NCBI GenBank assembly: GCA_030248225.1
Contig: JASANE010020167.1
Location: 1 to 27,183 of the forward strand
Source of the DNA: Trileptium ribeirensis
Lineage: Eukaryota > Nematoda > Enoplea > Enoplida > Thoracostomopsidae
Direction of reading: 5' to 3'
Length of the DNA stretch: 27,183 nt
Shown: in pieces, positions 10,000-20,079 of the stretch
Numbering within the stretch: position 1 is the stretch's first letter
Layout of the letters: each line of letters begins with the position of its first letter
Made by a program: the position numbers and the translations under genes
Notes under the pieces: generated by a model
Told to the model about the DNA's origin: nothing
The model's database searches: none
What the model saw: only the letters and a program-made list of their open reading frames with translations

Positions 10000-10961
10000 A
10001 TGTCCGAACTGGCACAGATGTTCATGCTATTTCAAAAGCAAATATCGGCGCAGCAACAACAGCACAACGAGCAGATGGCCCTCCTCCAGGAGCAGACCAG
10101 TGATTGTTTGAGAGCTTGCAAAGCTGCAACGGTCAATTGACAGGTCAAGCAGCTATTCCCGCGTTCAGTTCGCTCGATTCAATGTCTGAACCTTGGACCG
10201 ACTACTGGGCTTATTTCAATACGTTCGTTGGAGCCTACTGCATGCCGATCGAGCGGCAGGCGCAAGTGTTTCTGACGAGCCAGACCAGCGCCATCTACGG
10301 GCAAGCTGGCCGTCCAATAGTCACCACCGACGCAGATCAACGACCTGACGATCGAAGAAATCGCGGCATTCATGAGCGAACAATTCGATCCCAAGCGGTT
10401 CGTCGTTCGGGAGCGATTCAAGTTATGGTCCAACATGCAGCAAAAGCCGGGCGAAACGATCCAAGAGTTGACAGCAAGAATCCGGCAAGATGTGGCAACG
10501 TGCGATTTTCCAACAGTCAAGGACCCGCCAGAAGAGGCGCCCCGCACACGATTCATCGGCTCTGTTGGCAACGAGTCGGTGCCCAAAGCCATTTTCAAAG
10601 TGCCCGACGACGAGCTCACCTTCCCCAAAGCGTGTTCAATTGCCTTGGAGACGAAGAGGCGGCACGAGTTGCGAAGGAAACGGTATACGGGTCACGTTCG
10701 AAGTCGGTGCTTCCTGCCAGTCAACCCAGTTCGAGCGCGAGGGGAGCGCACAACGACCAACAACGGCTCGAAGGTGTCGATTCCGGTAGGCACCTGTGGG
10801 CGATGCGGCCGAATCGATCACAAAAGCTACGACTGCCCCCACAAAGATTGCAAGTGCAGCTGCTGCGACATCACTGGGCATCTCGAGAATGTGTGACTCA
10901 AGAAGAAGCGAGGTCTGCCAGGAAAGACGGCACGTACAGTCAAGTTAATCCTAACGATTGA
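10000..10961 (+). pseudogene. decayed Gag of the Ty3/Gypsy element
   Basis: An ATG at 10000 opens a short Gln-rich, coiled-coil-like N-terminus that stops at TGA 10138-10140. Gag similarity changes frame near 10100, again near 10300-10320, near 10655 and near 10770, so at least four frameshifts are present. Recognisable capsid-like parts include the SEPWTDYWAYFNTF region and a later PGETIQELTARIRQD segment. Two zinc knuckles of the C-X2-C-X4-H-X4-C type lie at about 10798-10896; the last Cys codon of the second is replaced by TGA (10894-10896). Gag packages element RNA; this copy cannot encode it. Confidence 0.85.
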
Positions 10962-10976
10962 CGCCGTCAAGGCAAG

Positions 10977-11330
10977 GTGGTCAACGCGGTGGCTCAAATT
11001 CAACAACCGCTGGAGATCAACGGCCGGTCGTTCGACTTCGAGGTAGATACCGGCGCGGGTGACAACTTCTGCACCGAAGCCGTTTGGTCGCAATTAGGCA
11101 AACCAATCCTGACGACATCACAGCACAGGTACGAACCAGCAATCGGCGATCTTTTGCTGGTCAAGGGCTATTTCCAGGTGGAGGTGGCGATTCATGGGCA
11201 ACCGAAACAGACAATGCTGTTCACCGCGGCGTCGAAGAGTAATACCAACATCATCGGCCGAAGTGGGATAGTCACACTTGGCATCGATGTCACGGCCCTC
11301 CTTCGCAGCGCTCCGGAATCCACGGCATAA
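10977..11330 (+). pseudogene. retroelement aspartic protease remnant
   Basis: This 117-codon frame is intact and ends in TAA at 11328-11330. It contains FEVDTGAGDNF, the D-T-G-A active-site motif of retropepsins, at about residues 19-29, and a downstream NIIGRSG segment in the place of the conserved flap/C-terminal motif. It is cut off from gag upstream and RT downstream by stops and frame changes, so it would only be made as a stand-alone fragment. Confidence 0.8.
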
Positions 11331-11412
11331 ACCACGGGGACGCGTACAACCTTCGGAGGGGCAGTTCAGAGCGCTTCAAACAGACGAATTTCCTGATCTG
11401 TTCAAGCCATAA

Positions 11413-12074
11413 TTGGGCTGCCTCAAGGACGTACAGCTCCATATTAAATTCAAGCCTGACACAGTCTTTTGCAAGCCACGACCGGTTGCACTGGCCATCC
11501 TGGACGATCTCAACGAAGTGTACGATGCTGGATTTCTGCAGGTGTGTGGAAACCGACGGACTTCAACAGCAATGACACTCCTGTGGTTCCAATTCGTAAG
11601 CCATCGCTCCCGAGGCAATCGAAACGATGGATTCGGCTGTGCAGCGACCTTTCCGTGACCGTGAGTTCTCAGCTCGAAGACCATCGTCAACCGATACCCC
11701 TGTCCGATGACCTTATACGGAAGCTGTGCGAAGGATACGGCTTTGCGAAGATCGATTTCCCCGATGCTTACAACCAGGTCGAATTATCCCCCGACAGTCA
11801 GAAGAAACTGGCTCTCAGCGCGCATCGAGGGGTACTCCTACTACTACTACGTTCCTGTTAGGTATCAAATCGGCGCCGAATTACTTCCAGCAGGTTATGG
11901 AGCAGTTGACGGCCGACCTCGAAGGCGTCGCCGCCTATCTGGACGAAATTTTGGTTAGTGGAGAGGACGCGGAAAGTCACCAGTACTCCAGCGACAGTCC
12001 GAGAGAAGTATGCGGTGCCGACTGGAGAAGTGTACCTTCGCACAGCCAAAGGCCGAATATTTGGGGCTCATTCA
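11413..12074 (+). pseudogene. truncated reverse transcriptase of the Ty3/Gypsy element
   Basis: RT similarity runs through three frame changes, near 11545, 11835 and 11990. Visible parts are the fingers segment FKPDTVFCKPRPVALA, motif A as GFAKIDFPDAYNQ (11741 onward), a KSAPNYFQQVMEQ segment, motif C as YLDEILVSG instead of the usual Y-x-D-D, and CTFAQPKAEYLG near 12030-12066. The frame then enters the right LTR. Thumb/connection, RNase H and integrase are missing. Motif C has Glu in place of the second catalytic Asp, which may be decay. Confidence 0.88.
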
Positions 12075-12200
12075 TGACAAAACGATCTCAGGGAAAACTG
12101 GTTTATAGTTTCTATAATTAGCTACTTTTATGCTAAGTATTATTGTGTATATAACCGTAAATGCCATTTAATAATTGTCATTTGTTTCTTAGACACGACA
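12075..12200 (+). repeat. right LTR
   Basis: Starts TGACAAAACG and ends CACGACA, matching 9781-9905 along its length with one indel. The TATATAA box is kept at 12148-12154; the AATAAA of the left copy reads AATAAT here. It abuts the broken RT directly, with no polypurine tract or integrase between them. Confidence 0.85.
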
Positions 12201-13170
12201 GTTTCCTTGATGACAGTTTGAGAAATAAACAACTTGCTGACAAAATGCGGCGAAATTCCCGCGTAGAAAGGACACGGTTGTTTTATGACATTTTTTTCGG
12301 CCCTTACCTGAGGAACACGATTTTATTCATCAGTGTGAAATCAAGTAAAATTTAGTCGAATCGAGTTTAACCTCCTAGAATCAAAACAACTTGCAATTTC
12401 AATCATCTTCGTGAGTGCATCTTGCATAACTCACCAGTTTCTACCTTTAAAATTTGTATTAGTCAAAAATATATATTCATTATGTGTAAAGCTTAAAGCA
12501 GGTACAACAAATTATGATTAAAATAATCTATCGAACAACTTTAAGATCGATATAATTAACAGCATGATCGTTCCTCGAAACCTCGTCTCTTGTAACTTTA
12601 TGTATAAAAGCCGAGAAATGATTGTAAAACAGCCGCTTAAATCCGAATGTAATTGGAATCCCACATCGACCAACTTTTTATGGCATCCTGAACTACCATG
12701 TTAATCTAAAAAGTGTATGGAGTATTAAAAGCAGAATTACACGAAACTCGTACACCAATTGCACATTCAGCAGCTAGCGGATATATTACAGTTTGTTTGA
12801 AAATAAAAATATATCTTACTTAATTCATTTAATCTTTATACGCAGAAGTTTGTTGAGTTTCCACTGGGGCAGTCAACGCAAAGCGATGTATAGCCATTGG
12901 CCTGCTATATTACCAAAAAATCAAAAAGCAATGCGTTAACAAACGCAGTTTTCAATCAGCTTTTGAAACAGCAATTTGTCTGTATTTATTAGCAACATCG
13001 TTACCTCGTACGACTACATCGACAACCACTAGGAATTGCGGCATTTAGTATATACAAAGTGAGCAGGAGGTGGTGCCGTCGCCTACTTTTGTTCTGTAGT
13101 CCAAAAGTTTTCAAACAAAAAAATAAGCAAAACCAATAGCATTAATATGGCAATTCCGTGAGTATAGCAG
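12201..13170. other. AT-rich stretch without recognised genes
   Basis: Short frames occur, for example at 12161-12355 overlapping the LTR edge, but none has homology or good splice sites. A short GC-rich block near 13065-13090 (GAGGTGGTGCCGTCG) resembles one at about 18800 (GAGGTGGCGCCGGTC) and may be a shared repeat fragment. Confidence 0.4.
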
Positions 13171-13366
13171 CTAAATAATATGTTTCACATTCTAGAGCTG
13201 CCTAATGTTGCATAAATCCTCATATCAATTTTCAACGGTGCAGCTGTCTTTTACTTTAAAGTTTTATGTCTAAATAATATGTTTCACATTCTAGAGCTGC
13301 CTAATTTTGCATAAATCCTCATATCAATTTTCAACGGTGCAGCTGTCTTTTACTTTAAAGTTTTAA
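13171..13366. repeat. 99-bp tandem duplication
   Basis: The block starting CTAAATAATATGTTTCAC at 13171 is repeated from 13270 with about one internal substitution (AATGTTGC versus AATTTTGC). Only two copies are present. The near-identity implies a recent duplication or ongoing homogenisation. No coding frame crosses it. Confidence 0.92.
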
Positions 13367-16300
13367 CTTTTTGAGACCGTAATTTGCAAAGCAGTAGGTA
13401 TAGTATATTATCAGTGGAATTTAAAACACGGTTATTCGTTTGTATACCAACATTATTGTTGTTTTAATTGAAAAATGTACATTAATAGTATGAAATTTTC
13501 GGTGGTCTTTTCGGTTGGCCATTCGCAGCTCGAAAATCGCGAGTTTTTAAGATACCGCGATAATCTTGGTACTATTCTATTAAGGTCGTTGCGGCAATGT
13601 TGAAAATGCCCATCCAGGCATAATTATGACATAAATATTCTTATGAATTTTTGAGTTACCAATGATACCAAAAATTCGATGAAATTTATCTATAATTTTG
13701 TGTACCGTTTAAACTTCGAACCGCAAGCATCCAAAACCGAAATCCAGAACGATCCGTTCGCTGGGGGACTTACAAATGTAACCATGATATCGTCGTAACT
13801 GGATTCACACAACGATGATAACTTCTCAGTCCGTAAAAACTCAAGCTGTCTTTATTACCATTCGATTTTTCTCGGAAAAATTATAGAGAAGCTGAGTGAA
13901 ATAGTACCGAAATTATCCCTGTATGTTTAAAAATGATGATATTTTCTGTCTGGAGGCTAATCCAAATGGGCTTTCATAGTGTATATCAGGAAATATTGCT
14001 AAAAATTGGTTATGGGTCAGAAGCCGTATGAAACTATGATCACGAAACGCAACTAGGATTAGGAAGGATGTTGTTGCCGAATTTTGATATTAGAGTCATA
14101 AATTTGATATTATATATCATAAATAAGTATATATCCATATTTATGGTTATATCAAATAATAATACTGTTGTCATTTAGCAATCGTATTAGTAACTTTCAC
14201 TATTTCAGTATGATAGTCACATACCAATTATTGGTTTACTGCTGTACAATATGTTCAGAAGTTAATAAAATATTAGAAAATAGACGTTTCAGTTAATTAA
14301 TTTCGTACACGCTACACGAAAGGTTAGAGCATCGCGATGCAATGCATGCACTGACAAATGTATGAAGTTAAAAGCTAAAGGGTTAAATAAGATCACATAG
14401 CTAGCATTATCATATATACTTTGTGATATCAGAACTCGACAGCTAAGGTATAACAGGTTTGTTTATGGCACGAAATGCTGAACTCGATGCGATATAGTTC
14501 TCACCTTTTAGTTACGAATTTTTAAACTGACATGTTGCCTTATTTATATCGAAAAGCCTTGATTTTTTGGTAATTCTGTGCTATGCAATGTTCAAGTAAT
14601 AGTTGCCTCGTTGATACAGCTCCAAAAGTTTAAATAATTTCACTGGAATTAATTTTAGTATATAAATGAGAAAGCTGGTCTCTGCGTATGTGAATATGCA
14701 TTTTAATGTGCTTCCGTTCACCAACGAAAAGTAAAGAAAAAATCCTCCTTGCAAAGCTCAAATCAGTTAAAATATTCTATTCCAGATTTTGTCTATCAAT
14801 TGTGCCAAATCGCATGTAAGGTTAAATCTGCAATTTTGATTTTCATAAGATACACAAGGACTTTATCTAGTCTAATTTTGTAGTGTTTTTCCTATTGCAC
14901 CTTTTATCCCTGTTTAGTATCAAATTTAGTTCGAAATTAGAGCAAATTTTTGGTGAGAAGCGGGTATATTTAACGCAAATCTGATATTAAATTTTGTTTA
15001 TTCTACATAAATATTATTTGATATTTGTAGTGCCTTTTGCTAAAATCGAACAATAAATTAATATATCGTTAAAATTATATCCATAAAATTACCATGCTTA
15101 TGTACCAGCGATTTTAGTTATATCTGTAGTTTCTGCTTATAATAAAATCCAACAAAAAGTAAATCCCTTTCAATATTTTGTACGGTGTGATTTTTTCAGA
15201 GATCAAAACAAAAAGCTGAGATGATTATTGGCTAAAGTTAGTGCCAACAAAAGTAATGAATACGTTTTTATTTGCTAATGACATTTTCGGAAATATATCA
15301 GACAATATTCACATAGTTTTGACATTACCGTATCCAGGGCAATACTTACTCACTCAGTCAGCATACGGTATGTAAAAAAATTAAGGAGATCATTTACATT
15401 TATCAAATCAATTAACACTGAAACAATAACGTTTGTTACTTCTAACACCACCCTTTATTCAAAAACTAATCATCATCCCCATTGCAGTAGTGGTCTAAAA
15501 AGCAGCTAATCGCGAAGACTTTTAAAATTACAGTACCCTTGTAGAAATAAACAGTCCATTCACATAGACCTGCAAGTGATACAAAAAACTTTAAGTTCTA
15601 ACATATAGAAACAAACCAGTTTTTGTCGTTAAAATCCTGGGTCTTCATGGAGACAGCCCATCAATTTTGTGGTTGGTTCAGAATTTGCACTGCGTTTTTT
15701 TCAAGTAGCGGTAATTGGGATATCACCACTTGCTAAAGCTTTGTATATAGTTTTGACTATTCTGCCCCCAAAAATGCACAAATTGAACGTTCGAATTCAC
15801 TTCTGCGATCCTTAGCTGAATAGTTAAACTAACGCCGGAGTTATTAATGAAAGTGCTGAAAGTTACTACGCGATGAAATCGCCAAAGTATTTTCAGCTAT
15901 AAAATAGCATTCAGCTTTATTTCAAACTCACAGCTACCACAAATCTAAAACAAATGTAAGTAGTAACATTCCATTAATGAAAACTGAGCTATCTAAACAA
16001 ACCTATACTGCAGTTCCGAATATATGTATCAAAAATGTAGACTTAATATTATAAACAGCACCGTAATAATTAGGCCCAATAGCGCTAATAATTTCTGGTT
16101 TATCAGTTTTTCCAATCTAATTTCAATGACAAAATAACAGTGATTTGCTGCCGCTGGGTAATACGTGTCTGTGGCTTTAACTAACCGATATAGCAACATA
16201 AAAGTATATTATTTAATCAAATGCAAACCAGCAACAGGTTGTATATTTTAAACCGCTCAGCCGTTAAAGCTTACCGTGTTTTTCCTGCATTAATGTTCTG

Positions 16301-16534
16301 ACAGTTTGAGGTAAAAGCAACAAATTCAATACTTTGCCAAGAGTTGTAGTTGGTTGTTTAGCATTTTCAGCGGACAATTATATTTATGTTTACACTGTTC
16401 AGAAGCAACAAACAAATTAGGACATTTCTCTCCAGTGTATTAAAATTATTGTTTGTTTTGTTGAGCAATTTAAAAAAACAGTTTCCTAAATTTCATTTCC
16501 TAAACTCAAGTTTGTTTTTTTGATTGGTGAGCAA
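13367..16534. other. long AT-rich stretch without recognised features
   Basis: All frames are densely interrupted. I see no domain, no RNA gene and no ordered repeat. Homopolymer A and T runs are common. It may be intergenic or intronic. Confidence 0.5.
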
Positions 16535-16738
16535 AAAATTAATAGATAAATGTGTAGAAAATTAATAGATAAATGTGTAGAAAATTAATAAATAAAAGTG
16601 TAGAAAATTAAGAGATAAATGTCTAGAAAATTAATAAATGTGTGGAAAATTAATAAATAAATGTGTAGAAAATTAATAGATAAATGTGTAGAAAATTAAT
16701 AGATAAATGTGTAGAAAATTAATAGATAAATGTGTAGA
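16535..16738. repeat. ~23-bp minisatellite
   Basis: About nine units of AAAATTAATAGATAAATGTG plus TAG repeat in the same direction, with one shortened unit near 16627-16650. The last three units are nearly identical while the third to fifth differ by a few bases. It is A/T-rich without coding potential. Confidence 0.92.
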
Positions 16739-17840
16739 ACTGGAATTTTAATCCTGTCAAATTTTGTGTGGGTTTTTTCTTAAATTTTGTGGACAACCAT
16801 GGTAGCAGTGGTTGAAAAATACAACATAGCTAATCTTTACTCAGTATCTGAGATTAATAAAATTGACTCTAGTTGAAAAAATAGTGTGTCTCAACAAAGG
16901 TACATTTAATTCAGCTCAGTAGGCACAAGTTTTAGTTTTATCCAGTATCCAACATCAGAAACAGCTTACATTTTAAAACGAGATCCTACAAGCTTATAGT
17001 ACCAAAACAAGGACTACTTGATCATCATAATATAACTTAAGTTTTTAATGGCCATCCCAATTTTTATTGGCGGAACATTTGATATAATTCTATTTAGCCT
17101 GACGGTTGTGACAACAAATATGGCACATATGCTCCGTATTTGTAATATTTACACTATAATAGGTCGTACAAGATGCCATCATTGATAATTCATTATAGAA
17201 ATGATCATAGTTAATACAATAACACAAACAACTTAATTTTTGTATTTGGCATACGCCTACTATTTTATGATGTAAAACTTTATGGTAAGAATTGTGAACT
17301 ATCGTTGTGCTAAAAATTGGGAACTATTGTTGAACTACGTGTGCTAAAAATATATAATTTTATATTTGTATTGTCAAACAAACAATTTTACAAGCATAAC
17401 CCATAAAGGATTTTATAGCAATAGTCCCCTAATTGTGTATTTTAACATTTTTGAATTTCGACTTACATGTGCGACGACAGTGGAAACGGATTTAATAATA
17501 ACGCATATGTTGTCGTATTTGTAATAAATGGCTGTTTTTATTTATTTCTAGACCTCATCGTCTGTCATTCAGCGTTTATATTCGCCTTCTTTTATTTATT
17601 TTTCAAATAATTTTAATTAAAGTCAACTTATTTTCACGGTATTTGAGTAAACTAATTTTTACGGTATTTTGGAATTCGTTCACTGTGGTACCTCCAACTT
17701 ATTTTATTTTCTATAGCGAAACCACAACCAAATCAAATTGGGTAATCATGTGACAGCACGTTAAAATACCCCTCCTCAGGAAAATTATACCGATTTTACT
17801 CACACGTTTTGAGATAAGTATACGATCCATTGTGATCACT
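16739..17840. other. AT-rich stretch without recognised genes
   Basis: No gene or ordered repeat is seen. The last 100 bases are immediately upstream of a possible two-exon gene fragment and could hold its promoter or further exons, but no TATA-like element at a convincing distance is apparent. Confidence 0.4.
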
Positions 17841-18175
17841 ATGTACGCCGGCCCAGCATGTCAGGGTTAGTTTCTGCGCATTTCTTATTGTTTTAATGTG
17901 ATCCTATATTTTCAGTAGTGAAGGATTTTAGAGTGACAGTGAAAAACTTTACCAAACACAGATTATTGTGGCATACGCGTCGTTTGAAACCAGTTTCAAA
18001 TCGTCTTCTTCACTATGCAGAAGTGGATTTAACTTAGGCACCAGAAACAAGCAAGGATAAAATTTTACTTATCATCCTGTGGCACCATCTAAAAGAAAAC
18101 ATCGTGAACCGCCAGCTAAAATATCAATGAGTGGTACTACAGTGATCGCGCAATGCTTTACTGGGTAACATAGTT
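17841..18175 (+). pseudogene. two-exon gene fragment, probably decayed, unrecognised
   Basis: ATG at 17841 begins a short exon ending at 17865. A consensus 50-nt intron follows (17866-17915, GTTAGT to ATATTTTCAG) and the frame resumes in phase 1. The joined frame ends at TAG 18035-18037 after about 47 codons. It includes NFTKHRLLWHTRR, with a spaced Cys and His-x4-His that is faintly zinc-finger-like. Beyond the stop the same frame reads APETSKDK, and after a one-base frame change a basic segment VAPSKRKHREPPAK continues to a TAA at 18173-18175. The stop plus frame change suggests a decayed unprocessed gene or transposon fragment. No family is recognised. Confidence 0.35.
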
Positions 18176-18950
18176 GGTTCTGGTTCTGACACAGCATTAA
18201 ATGCTCTTGTTAACATAAGATCATCAAACTAATACTGTTTGTGAAAATTCTTCATGCTTCAAAAGATAACTCTCTTATATTTCCACATAGTCTGTTTGCA
18301 TTGTATATCCGGTAGCCAACGTCTTCCATTTCAATCATGTAATTTCTGTTGTATTTTACTACAAAATATTGTTATCATAAAATCAAACTACTTCTTAGAG
18401 AACCGCGTAAGCACAATGATAGATCCTGCGAATAGCAATTGAATTGGTTTAATTTTGAAACCTAAAATAATACTTGAGTACAGATTCGTTTATGCTAGAC
18501 ATTTCATCATCATAATGTTATTGCGTTGTTTGAATATTGGCTCGTGCATAAATATACTGTACAATAATTTCATTAGCGCGAGAACGAGATTATCGTTTAA
18601 AAGCACTTTCAGCAACTCAGAACCTTAAGATAACTTTCTGTTGAGCTACGAACATAGTCTTTTGAGTGAATAGATAAAAATTGCTGTCAAAATCACATTA
18701 TTTTGCAAATATCCCGCCTCGTATGCGTTGAGTTTCGTGCAAATATATGTAAACAAACATTTGTAGTTTTATGCACTGTATTTTACGGGACGTAGCAAGA
18801 GGAGGTGGCGCCGGTCCGTCTCCACTTTTCGGCAAGCAAGGGCAACAATAGGAGTTTCCCTTTCAGCGCCCTCCATTTTCCCTTACGGCCCCCATTTTGA
18901 GTTACTGTCCCACTTTCGAAAGGGTGCTGCACCCCTGATAATGATCGCAT
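18176..18950. other. non-coding stretch ending in a GC-rich island
   Basis: AT-rich sequence to about 18780, then a GC-rich island (18781-18945). The island contains GAGGTGGCGCCGG, several C-rich blocks and a perfect GGGTGC-T-GCACCC hairpin near 18923. The island looks like a piece of a dispersed repeat; it has no convincing frame. The 62-codon frame at 18254-18442 is not supported. Confidence 0.4.
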
Positions 18951-18959
18951 CTACTGAAG

Positions 18960-19520
18960 AGTCTGACACCCTTCTAATATCCTATATTTATGTCCTCGGT
19001 ATGTCGCTGTCGTCCTCGCCCAGACGTTTATGATACGAAGTGAGTCATAAATATGACAACTTCGCCTATGTTTATGGATCACCACATCCAGACGACTTCC
19101 TCGGGTTCCCACAACCACAAACTTATACCCGACCATTGCTCCTTGACCACCAAATATAGACAGCACCTATGTTTTAAACTGCTATATTCAGACCCTACAG
19201 GTTCTTGGACCTACAAATTACACTCCGCCCATGCTCTTGCAACCGCTATTTCAGATTCCCCATGTTCTTGTACTACCTTTTAAGACATCCAGGAACCTCG
19301 GGGATGGGAGGGTAATTTAGTGTTCCCTGAGCCTGGGGACCAGAATTTTAGTGCTCCAAGAATCTGGTGGTGTGCATTCAATGTTCCATGGATGGGTCTA
19401 AATTTAGTGATTTAAGAACCTGGGGTCTGAATTTAGTGGTTCGTCAACACGGGTCTAATGTAAATTCGGTGGTATAAGAACATGGTGTTGCAGCGACGTT
19501 TATGACCACTTGGTCTGTCA
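18960..19520. repeat. degenerate ~31-bp satellite that reverses orientation
   Basis: From about 19000 to 19283 roughly nine diverged units of a ~31-bp motif can be aligned (pattern: ATGTTCTTGGACCAC, then TAAATTCAGACCC), for example AGGTTCTTGGACCTACAAATT at 19198 on. From about 19285 to 19510 the reverse complement of the same motif recurs (AATTTAGTG, GGTCTGAATTTAGTGGTTC and similar). The switch is near 19284. Frames open through it on both strands are by-products of the repeat. Confidence 0.6.
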
Positions 19521-20079
19521 TAAGCTTGGGGTGGTGTGGGTTAGGGGCAAAAACGAATACGACGTATCACGGGTGATAATATTGGAAAGCTGAATAGTGT
19601 CAAACTCTTCACCAGAGTCTTCTATCATCGACTCTTTCAATAATTCAAGTAAACTACTATAAATATGTTTCTTCGTTTAAATCAAAATGAAAATTCATAA
19701 AGTCAAATTGTCTTTTCATTAAAACTATTAAAAACATCGTTTTCGGAATCGTACAAGTCAAATATATGAGCTGTCGCATGTCAAATATAGATTTAAACCA
19801 GCTCAGACAACTACAAATGTCTAATGTGCGACGCAGCATGTACATTTATGTAACGTATAGTGGTGTGGCTACCGTCGGGAAAACAAAATGATGGTAGGTA
19901 TATCGTTTTTGTGCAGTGTATAGATTTTTGCCACATAGCATGGTGTTTTGTCTAGCGATTCGTGAATGCAGATCGTTTTTGTTGTGACATAATAAGTTTT
20001 GTGAAACAATCAGAAATTGAGTGGTTGTTCACGCATTATATAATTGTTGTTCTTTAAGCTTGGAGAGCTCATTTTTAAC
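19521..20079. other. AT-rich stretch upstream of the 20-kb gene
   Basis: No gene is supported. The 3' end is directly upstream of the first recognised exon of the (+) strand gene at 20080. The frame is open upstream of that ATG back to a TAA near 20030, so the exact start is not certain. Confidence 0.4.

Larger units (their letters stand above)
9781..12200 (+). mobile_element. decayed, internally deleted Ty3/Gypsy-type LTR retroelement
   Basis: Two direct repeats of about 125 bp (9781-9905 and 12075-12200) flank a GC-richer interior with remnants of gag, aspartic protease and reverse transcriptase in that order. A primer-binding-site candidate lies just inside the left repeat. The interior has several frameshifts and stops. 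RT breaks off within a few codons of its AEYLG motif and joins the right LTR; the RT connection, RNase H and integrase are absent. The LTRs differ by about 11 substitutions and one indel by eye, so the insertion is old. Very short LTRs, two CCHC knuckles and a VDTGAGDNF protease motif suggest a Mag-like lineage, which is inference. No convincing 4-6-bp target duplication is visible. Confidence 0.9.

Noticed and set aside
9781..12200. Search for hammerhead ribozyme or CRISPR-like structure near the LTRs and arrays.
   Set aside because: No CUGAUGA/GAAA core was found, and the arrays lack repeat-spacer organisation.
19053..19283. Frames on both strands at 18951-19283.
   Set aside because: They run through a degenerate ~31-bp satellite; the periodic composition explains the open frames.
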